Assembly (NCBI RefSeq): GCF_019599145.1
Contig: NZ_CP080647.1
Span: 6,138,001 to 6,202,000 of the forward strand
Source of the DNA: Streptomyces akebiae
GTDB lineage: Bacteria; Actinomycetota; Actinomycetes; Streptomycetales; Streptomycetaceae
Direction: 5' to 3'
Length of the DNA stretch: 64,000 nucleotides
The translations under genes were made by a program, and so were the position numbers. Numbering within the stretch: position 1 is the stretch's first letter; every line of letters starts with the position of its first letter. Positions 27,228 to 36,811 of this stretch are shown piece by piece. The notes beneath the pieces were generated by a model. It worked only from the letters and a program-made list of their open reading frames with translations. It had not been told where the DNA came from and did no database searches.

Positions 27228-28499
27228 TCAGTTGCCCGACACCGTCACCGTCTCGTCGTTCTTCAACTGCTCCACCAGCTGCTTCACCTTCGCGGTGTCC
27301 CACTGGAGGTTGCCGTTGGCGGAGTTGCCGGAGATCGGCATGTTCATCGACTTGCCGTCGCCGCCCGTCACGCCCTTCATCGCCCAGAACATGTCGGCCA
27401 GGTCGAACAGGCTCATGTCCTCGTCGACGATCAGGGTGTCCAGGCCCGCGCTCATCGTCGGGTAGAGCTTGAACGGGTTCAGCACCGTGCTCGGCGTCGC
27501 CGTCTGGCTGGCGAGGGCCGCGAGGAACTTCTGCTGGTTCTTCGTACGGTCCAGGTCGCTGCCCGCGAGGGCGTAGCGGGTCCGGACGAAGGCGAGGGCC
27601 TGCTCGCCGTTGAGGGTCTGCTTGCCCGCCTCGAAGTCGGCACCGGACTTGGTGTCCTTCATGCCGCCCTTCGGGATCTCGATCTCGACCCCGCCGACCG
27701 CGTCGACGATGTTCGCGAAGCCCGCGAAACCGATCTCCACGTAGTGGTCGATGTGCAGCCCCGTGTTGGCCTCGACGGTACGGACGAGCAGCTCGGGCCC
27801 GTCCTCCGCGTACGCCGCGTTCAGCTTCACCTGGCGGCCGGTGCCCTTGTACGTCTTGCCGGACTCGGAGCCCACGAACGTCGGTATCTCGACGTTGGAG
27901 TCGCGGGGCAGCGAGATCAGGGTCGGGCCGCCCGAACCGGTGTGCAGGATCATCATCGAGTCCGTGCGCTTGCCGTCGGCGGACCCGGTGTGGAGCTCCT
28001 TCTTCTGCTCGTCGGACAGGCCCGCACGGCTGTCGGAGCCGACGATCAGGTAGTTGGTGCCCTCGCCCGCCTCCGGCCGGTCGATGACCTTCGACAGGTC
28101 GACCTCGCGGTTCAGCTTGGAGTCGGCCCAGAAGTACGTGCCGATCGTCGTCGCGAGCAGCACCACGGTGACCGTGATCGCCGTGAGCTTGATGCGGCGC
28201 CCCCAGTTCGGTGTCCCGCGCTCGCCCCGGCCGCCGCCGTGTCCGCCGCCGCCCACGCCCCCGGCGCCGTAGACCTGGCCGGTGTTGTAGTCGCTCTGGT
28301 AGCCGCCGCCGTACTGGTCGGGGCCGGTGTTGCCGTAGCCGTCACCGTGCGCGTCGCCGTACGACGGCTGCTGGGGCACACCACCCTGAGGGGGTGCCGA
28401 CGGGCCGCGACGGACCTGGCGCATCACGCGCGGTCCGTCGGGCTGGGCGTAGTCGCCGCCGCGGTTGTTGCCGGACCATCCCTCGGGCCAATCGTTCAT
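27228..28499 (-). CDS. LytR-CpsA-Psr (LCP) family protein 1
   Basis: LCP proteins transfer glycopolymers from lipid carriers to peptidoglycan on the outer face of the membrane. This 423-residue member has a Gly/Tyr/Gln-rich cytoplasmic region (1-100), one membrane helix (103-124) and an extracellular LCP domain from about 147. Visible there are NYLIVGSDSRAG (first Asp/Arg pair), LISLPRDSNVEIP (polyprenyl-phosphate site), KLNAAYAEDGPELLVRTVE and ALAFVRTRYALAGSDLDR. It lacks the C-terminal LytR_C domain. ATG 28499 starts MNDWPEGW. It converges with Csp across a strong hairpin and has its own ~210-base upstream region with a motif shared with LCP protein 4. Confidence 0.92.
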   Translation of the reverse strand: MNDWPEGWSGNNRGGDYAQPDGPRVMRQVRRGPSAPPQGGVPQQPSYGDAHGDGYGNTGPDQYGGGYQSDYNTGQVYGAGGVGGGGHGGGRGERGTPNWGRRIKLTAITVTVVLLATTIGTYFWADSKLNREVDLSKVIDRPEAGEGTNYLIVGSDSRAGLSDEQKKELHTGSADGKRTDSMMILHTGSGGPTLISLPRDSNVEIPTFVGSESGKTYKGTGRQVKLNAAYAEDGPELLVRTVEANTGLHIDHYVEIGFAGFANIVDAVGGVEIEIPKGGMKDTKSGADFEAGKQTLNGEQALAFVRTRYALAGSDLDRTKNQQKFLAALASQTATPSTVLNPFKLYPTMSAGLDTLIVDEDMSLFDLADMFWAMKGVTGGDGKSMNMPISGNSANGNLQWDTAKVKQLVEQLKNDETVTVSGN

Positions 28500-28711
28500 G
28501 CGCCCCAGTGTGCCGGGTCGGGCTGTGCCCTTTACAAGGGTCGATGAAAAACAAAGGCAGGGCTGTTGCGAAGCCGACACAAATTGCACGGTTTTGTAGG
28601 GGGCCGGGCGCCTGTCGATCAGTGGCGAGTGGTTTGAGCGCGAGTGCGGGGAGCATGGGGTTGCTCACGCCACCGAGCGGCGGAGCCGCGAGTCGACCCG
28701 GACCCGTGCCC

Positions 28712-30154
28712 CTACGGCGCGCAGGACACCTGGTCGCCCCGCACCACTCCCGATTCGCCCTGCTCCGGGTTCTCGGCGCGTACCTTGCGGACCTGCTCGA
28801 AGTCCGTGCCGACGACCACCTTGAGGGTGGGGCCCTGGGCGCGGACGGGGCGGAGTTCCGAGCCGGGGAGCGCGGCCGCGAGGGAGCGGGCGGAACGGTC
28901 CCAGCGGGGGTCGTGGAAGACCAGGGTGCGGGTGACGTTCGGCTGCGGGGCGTTGACCGGGGTCCTGGTGGTGCGGAAGCCGGTGGCGGCCAGCTGACGG
29001 TCGACCTTCTTGCCGAGGCCCACGACGGCGGTGCCGTTCTCGACCTGCACGCGGATCTGCTGCGGGGCCACGTCGACGAGCGCGTACGTGCCGCGCGCCT
29101 TGTAGGGCGCGAGGGGGCGGTCGTCGCGCAGGGCGTCGAAGAGACGGGCGGCCTTGGTGTCGTCCCACTTCAGGGTCGAGCCGACGCCCTCCACCGCGTA
29201 CCCCATACGTCCGATGGGCACGGTGGTGAACTCCGACGAGGCCGGGGTGAGGTTCCGCATCGCGCGGCCGAGGTCGATCAGCTCACCGGTGCCGAACTCC
29301 TTGTCGGCGCGGACGGAACCGAGGACGGCCTGGGTGATGTCGCGGAACTTCATCGGGTTGAGCAGCACCCCGGAGGAGGTGGCCTGGGACATCAGGGACG
29401 CCATGAACCGCTGCTGGCGCTTCATGCGGCCCAGGTCGGAGGAGCCGTCGGCGTGCCGGGAACGGACGTACTGGAGGGCCTCGCCGCCGTCCAGCTCATG
29501 GGTGCCCGCGTCCAGGTCGAGGCCGGTGTAGGAGTCCTTGAGGGGGCGGGTGGTGCAGATCTCGACGCCGCCGAGGACGTCGACGGTCCGCATGAAGCTG
29601 GTGAAGTCGACCTCGACGTAGTGGTCGATCTTCACCTTGGTCATGTGCTCGACCGTGCGCACGGTCAGCTGCGGCCCGCCCTCCGCGTAGGCCGCGTTCA
29701 GCTTGATCGGGTGGGAGCGCAGGACCTTGCCGGTGGCGCGGTCGGTGTGCTCGGGCGTCTCGGCGTACGAGTCGCGCGGCAGGCTCACGACGCTCGCGCG
29801 CTCCCTGTCCTCCGAGATGTGCACGATCATCATCGTGTCCGTGCAGTGGCAGGGGGCCCCGCCCAGCCGGTACTTGCGCCGCTCCTCCTCGCTGATCCGG
29901 TCGCGCCCGTCGGTGCCGACCAGCAGCACGTTCATGCCGTGGCCCGCCTCGGGGCGGTTCTTCATGTCCTTGAAGGCGTCGACCCGCTTGATCTCGCCGT
30001 CCAGGCGGGTCACCACCGCGTGCCCGATGCCCGCGGCGGCCAGCACCACCACCGAGAGCGTGGTCACCGCCCGCATGGCCCAGCCCCCTCGCCGGGGAGG
30101 CACGGGGGGCCGGGGCTGCTGCGGACGGGCTGGACGGCGGGGCGGTGCGGACAC
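28712..30154 (-). CDS. LytR-CpsA-Psr (LCP) family protein 2
   Basis: A 480-residue LCP protein with one membrane helix near residues 30-48. Its LCP domain has NVLLVGTDGRDRIS, VVSLPRDSYAETP, KLNAAYAEGGPQLTVRTVE and ALQYVRSRHADGSSDLGR, followed by a C-terminal LytR_C-like domain from about 380 (VDVAPQQIRVQVENGTAVVGLGKKV). A GTG at 30154 is preferred with GGAGG eight bases upstream; translation from further up would start in the divergent promoter region. It is divergent from a family-2 glycosyltransferase 143 bases away, which suggests coordinated polymer synthesis and attachment. Confidence 0.9.
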   Translation of the reverse strand: MSAPPRRPARPQQPRPPVPPRRGGWAMRAVTTLSVVVLAAAGIGHAVVTRLDGEIKRVDAFKDMKNRPEAGHGMNVLLVGTDGRDRISEEERRKYRLGGAPCHCTDTMMIVHISEDRERASVVSLPRDSYAETPEHTDRATGKVLRSHPIKLNAAYAEGGPQLTVRTVEHMTKVKIDHYVEVDFTSFMRTVDVLGGVEICTTRPLKDSYTGLDLDAGTHELDGGEALQYVRSRHADGSSDLGRMKRQQRFMASLMSQATSSGVLLNPMKFRDITQAVLGSVRADKEFGTGELIDLGRAMRNLTPASSEFTTVPIGRMGYAVEGVGSTLKWDDTKAARLFDALRDDRPLAPYKARGTYALVDVAPQQIRVQVENGTAVVGLGKKVDRQLAATGFRTTRTPVNAPQPNVTRTLVFHDPRWDRSARSLAAALPGSELRPVRAQGPTLKVVVGTDFEQVRKVRAENPEQGESGVVRGDQVSCAP

Positions 30155-30297
30155 GGGGGACACCTCCGCGAGACCGGTCAGGGGAAGGGGAGAAGTCAGA
30201 GAACCTTGAGCACCGTAGGGTCCCGGCCTCCGCGCCCCGCGCACGCGACCGGGCGGCGCGCGTTCGTGTCCCCCGTTCGCGGTAACGTGAGCCCCCT

Positions 30298-31326
30298 ATG
30301 AACGCCAAGCCCGACGTGCAGCTCCCCGCCGTGTCCGTGATCATGCCCGTCCTCAACGAGGAGCGGCATCTGCGCGGAGCCGTCCAAGCGATCCTCGCGC
30401 AGGAGTACGCCGGCGAGATGGAGGTCGTGATCGCCCTCGGTCCGTCCACGGACCGCACGGACGAGATCGCCGCCGAGCTCGTGGCCGAGGACCCGCGCGT
30501 GCACACCGTCCCGAACCCCACCGGGCGTACGCCGGCCGCCCTCAACGCCGCGATCAAGGCCTCCCGCCACCCGATAGTGGTCCGGGTGGACGGCCACGGC
30601 ATCCTCTCGCCGAACTACATCGCCACCGCCGTACGGCTCCTGGAGGAGACCGGCGCGCAGAACGTCGGCGGCATCATGCACGCCGAGGGCGAGAACGACT
30701 GGGAGCACGCGGTCGCCGCCGCGATGACCTCGAAGATCGGTGTCGGCAACGCCGCCTTCCACACCGGCGGCGAGGCGGGCCCGGCCGAGACGGTCTACCT
30801 GGGTGTCTTCCGGCGCGAGGCGCTGGAGCGGCAGGACGGCTACAACGTGGAGTTCATCCGCGCCCAGGACTGGGAGCTGAACTTCCGCATCCGCGAGGCG
30901 GGCGGCCTCATCTGGTTCTCGCCCGAGCTGCGGGTGTCGTACCGGCCCCGGCCCAGCGTGAAGGCGCTCGCCAAACAGTACAAGGACTACGGGCGCTGGC
31001 GGCATGTCGTCGCCCGCTACCACGAGGGCTCCATCAACCTGCGCTACCTCGCCCCGCCGACCGCGGTGTGCGCGATCGTGGCCGGCACCCTGGTGGGCGC
31101 CCTGGTGACCCCGCTGGGCTTCGTCATCCCCGGCGGCTATCTCGCGGCGATCGTGGCGGGCTCGATCCCGGCGGGCAAGGGGCTGCCGCTCAAGGCACGC
31201 CTCCAGATCCCCGTCGCCCTCGCCACCATGCACATGTCCTGGGGCTTCGGCTTCCTCACCAGCCCCAGGTCGCTGGCGAAGAAGGTCATCGCCTCCCGCC
31301 GCCCGGCGGTACTGACCGAGAGCTGA
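30298..31326 (+). CDS. family-2 glycosyltransferase with C-terminal membrane region
   Basis: A 342-residue GT-A fold enzyme. PAVSVIMPVLNEERHL opens the nucleotide-sugar domain, VVRVDGHGILSPNYI (near residue 98) occupies the DXD region, and QDWELNFRIREAGG (near 198) is the acceptor-side ED/QxxRW-like part. The last ~100 residues hold two to three hydrophobic helices, as in ExoM/succinoglycan-type transferases. The sugar and acceptor are unknown. It is flanked on both sides by LCP genes on the opposite strand and ended by a 14-base-stem hairpin. Confidence 0.88.
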   Translation: MNAKPDVQLPAVSVIMPVLNEERHLRGAVQAILAQEYAGEMEVVIALGPSTDRTDEIAAELVAEDPRVHTVPNPTGRTPAALNAAIKASRHPIVVRVDGHGILSPNYIATAVRLLEETGAQNVGGIMHAEGENDWEHAVAAAMTSKIGVGNAAFHTGGEAGPAETVYLGVFRREALERQDGYNVEFIRAQDWELNFRIREAGGLIWFSPELRVSYRPRPSVKALAKQYKDYGRWRHVVARYHEGSINLRYLAPPTAVCAIVAGTLVGALVTPLGFVIPGGYLAAIVAGSIPAGKGLPLKARLQIPVALATMHMSWGFGFLTSPRSLAKKVIASRRPAVLTES

Positions 31327-31343
31327 GCACGGAGCACGTGCGA

Positions 31344-31377
31344 GCGGGGCCCCTCCCATGGCCGGGAGGGGCCCCGC
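31344..31377. terminator. bidirectional terminator behind the glycosyltransferase
   Basis: Perfect 14-base stem GCGGGGCCCCTCCC and complement with a six-base ATGGCC loop, between convergent genes. Confidence 0.9.
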
Positions 31378-31402
31378 CTGCACGTGCCGGGCCTTGGGGC
31401 TT

Positions 31403-33079
31403 TCACCAGGTGAACGCCGGATTGACCTTCATGCAGGCCTTCTTGTTCGCACCGTTGAGGGCGTCCGCCGACTCGGGAGTCGTGTCGTCGTCCTTCTCGG
31501 CCTCGTACGTCTTCCCCTCGCGCCAGTCGGCGCCGACGACGAGCGTGACACCACTGACGTTCGTGGACTTCTCCACCTGGCTCAGCGGGACGCCGAGGGC
31601 CTTGGCGACCGCCTGGGCGTCACCCTCCAGCTCGGCGCTCGGGTAGCGCACGACGGTCTTGTCCTCGACGACCGCGGTCGTGGTGGACGACGAGGCCTTG
31701 GCGAAGCCGTCCTCGACGAGCAGCCGCGACACCGTGAGCGCGCGGCCGGCGACCGGGTCGAGGGTGGAGGTCATGGTGCCGTTGAGCACCAGCACCCCGA
31801 TGTCGTCCTTCGCCGCCGCCGGGTCGTCGGAGGTCGCCTCCTCGGTGGTGGTGGTCTTCTTCTTGTCCTTGCCGTCCAGGGCGATGTCCTCGCGCACCAG
31901 CCGGAACAGCTTCTCCGCGTCACCCTCCTTCGGTACGACGCGCGCGCCGGCGTACGTGTACGGCATCGTCGTCATCGTGATCCGGGCCGGCTCGACCTTG
32001 CGCAGCTCCATGCTGAGGTCGTAGAGCTCGGCGACGTCACCGAGGCCCTCGTCGACGGTGAGCGCGTCGGTGGCCTCCTCGGCGAGCTTGCGCAGCTTGT
32101 TCGGGTTGGTGATCGTGGCGTTCTCGCGCAGCTCGCGGACCATCGCGTTCATGTACTGGTGCTGGGCCTTGGCGCGCGCTATGTCGCTGCCGTCCTCGAA
32201 GCCGTACCGGGTGCGCAGCCACTGCAGGGCCTGCTTGCCCTTGATGTAGGTGGTGCCCTCCTCCAGCTTCAGCCCCGAACCCTTGCCGTCGCTGGTGTGC
32301 GAGTGGATGTTGGCGTCCACGCACACCGGCACGCCGCCGATCGCGTCGGCCATCGACACCACACCGGAGAAGTCGACCATCATGAAGTGGTCGATACGGA
32401 TCCCGGTCAGCTTCTCCCAGGTGGCGACCGTGCAGCCGGGGCCGCCGCGCTCCAGCGACTGGTTGGTCATCGAGTGGGTCAGCGCCTCGTACACCTCGCC
32501 GCTGTCCGGGTCGGTGCACTTGGGGATGTCCAGCAGGGTGTCGCGGGGCATGCTGACGACCGACATGTTGGTGCGGTCAGCGGACAGGTGCAGCAGCATC
32601 TGGACGTCGGCGAGGGCCGGTCCGTTGAAGTTCTCCTTGGCGCCGCCGAGTTTCTGGTTCTCCGCGGTGTCCCGGGCGTCCGAACCGATCAGCAGGATGT
32701 TCAGCGGGGTCTGGCCGGCCGCGTTCGGCGTCGGCTCGGCGATCTTCGTGTCGCCGAGGTTCAGCTTCTCCTGCTTGATGTTGCCGTTGAGGTGCTGGTA
32801 GTAGAGATAGCCGGCACCGGCGGTGCCGAGTATCACGACCGCCAGAACCGTCGCCGACCAGCGCAGCGCACGTCTGCGCCGGGGCCTCCCGGGGGCCTTC
32901 GCGCGCCCCCGGCTGCCTCCGCCGTCGCGGCGCTTCCGTCCGCCCTGCGCGGGGACCCTGACGTCCGTGTCGCCGTCCGAGCCGGACGAGTCGCCCTTCG
33001 GATCCAGGTCACCGTCCTGCTCGCCGGGTTCATCGACACGCGGTCGCCCCCTGTCCCCGCGCACGTCGCTCCGTACCAT
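31403..33079 (-). CDS. LytR-CpsA-Psr (LCP) family protein 3
   Basis: A 558-residue LCP protein. A basic, charged cytoplasmic N-terminus precedes one helix (about 74-94, WSATVLAVVILGTAGAGYLYY). The LCP domain holds NILLIGSDARD, VVSMPRDTLLDIP, SLERGGPGCTVATWEKLTGIRIDHF and ALQWLRTRYGFEDGSDIAR. A C-terminal LytR_C-like domain (GVLVLNGTMTSTL onward) follows a Lys/Thr-rich linker. ATG 33079 has GGAGG nine bases upstream; an in-frame ATG at 33163 would add 28 Arg-rich residues without a clear ribosome site. A hairpin at 33264-33295 insulates it from the LCP gene upstream. Confidence 0.9.
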   Translation of the reverse strand: MVRSDVRGDRGRPRVDEPGEQDGDLDPKGDSSGSDGDTDVRVPAQGGRKRRDGGGSRGRAKAPGRPRRRRALRWSATVLAVVILGTAGAGYLYYQHLNGNIKQEKLNLGDTKIAEPTPNAAGQTPLNILLIGSDARDTAENQKLGGAKENFNGPALADVQMLLHLSADRTNMSVVSMPRDTLLDIPKCTDPDSGEVYEALTHSMTNQSLERGGPGCTVATWEKLTGIRIDHFMMVDFSGVVSMADAIGGVPVCVDANIHSHTSDGKGSGLKLEEGTTYIKGKQALQWLRTRYGFEDGSDIARAKAQHQYMNAMVRELRENATITNPNKLRKLAEEATDALTVDEGLGDVAELYDLSMELRKVEPARITMTTMPYTYAGARVVPKEGDAEKLFRLVREDIALDGKDKKKTTTTEEATSDDPAAAKDDIGVLVLNGTMTSTLDPVAGRALTVSRLLVEDGFAKASSSTTTAVVEDKTVVRYPSAELEGDAQAVAKALGVPLSQVEKSTNVSGVTLVVGADWREGKTYEAEKDDDTTPESADALNGANKKACMKVNPAFTW

Positions 33080-33263
33080 CTCCCTGCCCCTCCCCACCCT
33101 GCCGTGGCGGGGCCGTCCCCGCCTCCTGTTGGACCGTCGAGAACCCAACCTGGATGTACTCATGTTCTGTTGAACGCGTCATGTGTTCCGACCGGATGAC
33201 ATGCGGACACGGTTCGGCGCGGGGCACAGGCCGCCCCACGGCACTTCGACGACATCAGAACCG

Positions 33264-33295
33264 ACCGGGCGGGCGCGTCGTCGCGCCCGCCCGGT
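33264..33295 (-). terminator. terminator between two LCP genes
   Basis: Perfect 14-base stem ACCGGGCGGGCGCG and complement with a TCGT loop, 80 bases beyond the stop of LCP protein 4 (minus strand). Confidence 0.85.
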
Positions 33296-33375
33296 GCACC
33301 ACCGGATCTCTCGACTGTCTCGACTGTCTTGCGCTGCTCGCGTCCGGTTAGACGCGCCACGACCCCGTCAGGTCA

Positions 33376-35127
33376 TCAACTGGCGCACTTTTCCTTGTCC
33401 GCGGTGTTCTTCTGGACGTCCAGATCCGCCGCGGAGCCCCCGCTGATCGGCACCCCGGCTCCCTTGAAGTCCTCGCCCAGGGTCAGCACCATCGAGGGCA
33501 GGCCCTGGGAGTTGGTCTCGCTGTTGCCCTTGCCGGGCTTCAGCGCGGACGCGGACAGGCCCATGAGGTCGGCCAGCTTGCGCGCCTGGTCGGCCTGGTC
33601 CGGGTCGTACGCGAGGGTCGTCTTCGACAACGTCTTGTCGGCGTTGCCGAGTTGGCTCGACTTGGTCACGCCGACATCATTCTGCAGCCAGTTGAGAGTG
33701 GCCTGTGCGCTGCCGGCCTCGGCACCGCCGTTGTAGACGCTGACCCGGACCTCGGAGGCGTCGGCGCGCGTGCCCTTGAGCTTCGCGGCCTCCTTCTCCT
33801 TCTTCTGCTTCTTGACCTCGGTGAGCGAGATGTCGTTCCTGATGGTCTCGAAGAGCTGCTCGGCCTTGCCCGGTGTGGGCAGCACGGTCGCGCCGTCGGT
33901 GTTGTCGACGACCGGCACGGTGGTGAAGGTGATGTTCTTCGTCTTCACCTTGCCGACCTCCTGGCCGAGCGAGGCCAGCTTCTTGATGTCGGAGATCTTG
34001 TCGTCGACGGACAGCGCGCTGGTGGCGGCCTCCGCGAGGTCCAGCACCTTCGTCGGATCGGTCAGCGTGTCCTTGGACTTCATCTGGCGGATCATCGAGC
34101 TGAGGAACTGCTGCTGCAGCTCGATCCGGCTCAGGTCGCTGCCGAGGCCCACGCTGTAGCGGGTGCGCAGGAAGGCCAGCGCCTCCTCGCCCTCGATGGT
34201 GTGATTGCCCGCGGTGAGGTCCAGCTTGGACTTGGAGTCCTTGATGTCCTTCTCCAGGCACACCTCGACACCGCCGATGGCGGTGGAGAGCGTCTTCACC
34301 GCGTTGAAGTCGGCCACCATGAAGTGGTCCGACTTGATCCCGGTCAGCTCCTCCACGGTGCGCAGCGTGCAGCTCGGCGTGCGGCCGTACTGGCCGAGGC
34401 TCGTGTTGAACCGGACATTGGGCGTGGCCGCGATGTCCTTGGTCGAGCCGTCCTCCTGCGTCGTCGGACACTCCGGGACGTCCACGATCATGTCGCGCGG
34501 GATGCTCATCGCGGTGGCGTTCGTACGGTCCTTGGAGACGTGCAGCAGGATCGTGGTGTCGGCGTGACCGACGCTGTCCTTGTCGCCGTAGCTTCCGTTT
34601 CCCGCGCCGGTCCGCTTGTCCGTGCCGATCACCAGCAGGTTGATGGCCCGGTCCTTGCTGAAGCCGCCGGTGCTCGCGCCGTCGTCCGAGATCTTCTGGA
34701 TGTTGTCGTTGAGGTGCTGGTAGTAGAGGTAGCCCGCGGCGCTCACCCCGACCAGCACGAAGGCCAGCGTGCCGCCGGTCCACACCAGTATCCGCTTGCC
34801 GGTCGACTTCTTGGGCTTGCTCTTGCCCCGGCCGCCCCGGCGACCCGGCAGCGGGTCCTCCTCGGGCGTGCCCCGTCGGCGCCGGGGTCCCGGCAGCGTG
34901 TCGGGGATCTCCCGGGTGTCCGTGCCCGCCGACGCGGAGCGCGTGGACGTACCGCCACCCGCGGCCCTGGCCCCCGCCGCGGCGGGCGTCGCGCGACGCG
35001 GCCTCGGCACCGCCGACTGCGGTGCGGAAGGGGTCAGTCGCAGTTCGTATTCACCGGTGCTCGGGTTGAGTACCCACTGGTCTGCGGGGTCGATGTCGTC
35101 CGCCCGCCCACGGCCTTGCGCGTCCAC
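33376..35127 (-). CDS. LytR-CpsA-Psr (LCP) family protein 4
   Basis: A 583-residue LCP protein with a ~110-residue Pro/Arg-rich cytoplasmic start (WVLNPSTGEYELRL is recognisable), one helix near 112-132 and an LCP domain with NLLVIGTDKRTG, AMSIPRDMIVDVPECP, GRTPSCTLRTVEELTGIKSDHF and ALAFLRTRYSVGLGSDLSR. A Lys/Glu-rich linker leads to a LytR_C-like domain (VRVSVYNGGAEAGSAQATLNWL). The GTG at 35127 has GGAGG 12 bases upstream, so the exact start is uncertain. Its sequence is closest to LCP protein 3 around the membrane helix (AGYLYYQHLN in both), suggesting a duplication. Confidence 0.9.
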   Translation of the reverse strand: MDAQGRGRADDIDPADQWVLNPSTGEYELRLTPSAPQSAVPRPRRATPAAAGARAAGGGTSTRSASAGTDTREIPDTLPGPRRRRGTPEEDPLPGRRGGRGKSKPKKSTGKRILVWTGGTLAFVLVGVSAAGYLYYQHLNDNIQKISDDGASTGGFSKDRAINLLVIGTDKRTGAGNGSYGDKDSVGHADTTILLHVSKDRTNATAMSIPRDMIVDVPECPTTQEDGSTKDIAATPNVRFNTSLGQYGRTPSCTLRTVEELTGIKSDHFMVADFNAVKTLSTAIGGVEVCLEKDIKDSKSKLDLTAGNHTIEGEEALAFLRTRYSVGLGSDLSRIELQQQFLSSMIRQMKSKDTLTDPTKVLDLAEAATSALSVDDKISDIKKLASLGQEVGKVKTKNITFTTVPVVDNTDGATVLPTPGKAEQLFETIRNDISLTEVKKQKKEKEAAKLKGTRADASEVRVSVYNGGAEAGSAQATLNWLQNDVGVTKSSQLGNADKTLSKTTLAYDPDQADQARKLADLMGLSASALKPGKGNSETNSQGLPSMVLTLGEDFKGAGVPISGGSAADLDVQKNTADKEKCAS

Positions 35128-35371
35128 GGTTGTCTGATTCCTCCGTCGGGGCCACGCGGCGCCTTCCCCCTCAAAAGACGCTCGGGTCTCGCTGCAAGTG
35201 GTGCGTGACCGGAAGGCCTGACACACCGGATCGCTCACACTAGCCGCACGATCAGGCGCCGAGCGACGGCGGTGACAAATTGCACGTCCCTACAACCGGG
35301 CAATCCGCCCATTTCCTAGAGCATTTGTTCCTGGTGTTGACGTGTGCTTTACCTGCGGAACCCCTCCGGAG

Positions 35372-36568
35372 TCATCCGCAGTCCTCCTCGGCGGCCGTAC
35401 TGCCGCGGAAAGTCGGCACCGGGTCCGGTGTCCCGGAGAGGCTTCCCGAAAGCTCTCCCGAATGCCCTTCCCGCGTCCCCTCCGGCAGTTCTCGTGCCAC
35501 CGCAACGGGTGCGTCGGCGCGCAGCCGTGCGAAAAGGCTCCGCGCCGCCGGCTCGACGAGCTCGTCACGATTGGCGTCGTACGCATACGACTTCCGGGGA
35601 ACGGTGAGGAATTGCACCTTTTCCACGGGGATCGTGCGCAGGCCGCGCACCAGGTCGTAGAGCCCGCGCAGACTCGCCAGTCCCGGATCCGTGGTGAGCG
35701 ACGAGGTGGCCGCGTCGAGTACGGGATACAGCTTCACGGGATTCAGCAGGACGTCATTGCCGCGCACCTTCGCCGCCAGCGCCGCGAGGAACCGCTGTTG
35801 CCGGTCGATCCGCTCGGTGTCGCTTCCGTCGCCCAGCGACTTGCGGGCCCGCACATATCCCAGTGCCTGTTCCCCGTCGAGCTTCACCCTGCCCGCGGGC
35901 AGACGCAGTTCGGCCTGTTTGTCGCGAATGGGTTCGGCGAGGCACACCTCGACCCCGTCCACGGCGTCGACCATCTCCTTGAAACCGTTGAAGTCCACCA
36001 CGACGTGATGGTCGATCCGGATATCGGTCATCCGCTCGACCGTCCGAATCGTGCAGGCCGAACCGCCGCTCTGGAACGCGTAGTTGAACATGGTGAACAC
36101 CGGCTCGGTGCGGCTTCCGTCCGGCCGCCGGCAACTGGGTACGTCCACCATGAGATCCCGCGGCAGCGACACCGCCGTCGCGCTCCGTCGGTCCGCCGCG
36201 AGGTGCAGCAGGATCGTCGTGTCGGACCGCTCGGTGCCCGAATCCCGCCCGTACTCGCCGTTCTCGTCCCCCGACCGCGAGTCCGACCCGATGACGAGGA
36301 TGTTCTGCGCGCCCCGCACCAGCGCCGTCGGCCGCTCCTTCTCGTACCGTGCCAGCTCGTCCGCCGCCGTCCGGTCCGAGGTGATGTTCCCGTCCAGCTT
36401 CTGGTACGCCGCCCACCCCACCCCCAGGGCTCCGACGACCATCAGGACAGCGCCGCTCCCCGCCCACCGCACCCATCGACGCCGACGCCGACGCCGCGGC
36501 CCGAGCCCGGTGGGCGAACCGCCCGCACCGGGCCCGAGCCCACGCGCCTGCCCTCCGACGTCGTCCAC
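35372..36568 (-). CDS. LytR-CpsA-Psr (LCP) family protein 5
   Basis: A 398-residue short LCP protein. A Gly/Arg-rich start is followed by a helix (about 35-54) and an LCP domain with NILVIGSDSRSGDENG, AVSLPRDLMVDVPSC, GGSACTIRTVERMTDIRIDHH and ALGYVRARKSLGDGSDTER. It ends soon after in a Ser/Gly/Pro-rich tail without LytR_C. The GTG start has GAGGGG upstream. Codon choice is less GC-biased at third positions than in its neighbours (for example AAT, GAA, TTG-type codons). Upstream, the dispersed 3'-end repeat separates it from the next gene. Confidence 0.88.
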   Translation of the reverse strand: MDDVGGQARGLGPGAGGSPTGLGPRRRRRRRWVRWAGSGAVLMVVGALGVGWAAYQKLDGNITSDRTAADELARYEKERPTALVRGAQNILVIGSDSRSGDENGEYGRDSGTERSDTTILLHLAADRRSATAVSLPRDLMVDVPSCRRPDGSRTEPVFTMFNYAFQSGGSACTIRTVERMTDIRIDHHVVVDFNGFKEMVDAVDGVEVCLAEPIRDKQAELRLPAGRVKLDGEQALGYVRARKSLGDGSDTERIDRQQRFLAALAAKVRGNDVLLNPVKLYPVLDAATSSLTTDPGLASLRGLYDLVRGLRTIPVEKVQFLTVPRKSYAYDANRDELVEPAARSLFARLRADAPVAVARELPEGTREGHSGELSGSLSGTPDPVPTFRGSTAAEEDCG

Positions 36569-36700
36569 TTCCGGCCACCCCTCACGGCGTACGAGCGAGT
36601 CGTTGCTCTTACGACGATGGCGCGAGAGGGGGCGTGAGGGCGGCCGGGGCTAGGCCGAACGGGGGATGGGCGGTGCCCTGTGGCCGGTGGGCGAGGGCAG

Positions 36701-36740
36701 CCCGCGCCCTGAAGGGGCGCGGGGAACTGCGCGAGCAACC
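36701..36740. repeat. dispersed 3'-end repeat, copy 3
   Basis: CCGCGCCC-TGAAG-GGGCGCGG hairpin (36702-36722) followed by GGAACTGCGCGAGCAACC. It lies 72 bases beyond the stop of the TIGR03089-type gene. Confidence 0.85.
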
Positions 36741-36811
36741 AGAACGCACCTGCAGCCGCCCGCCCGCCCCACACCCCACGGCGTCATCGCGAGCGGGTCA
36801 ATGCGACCGCG

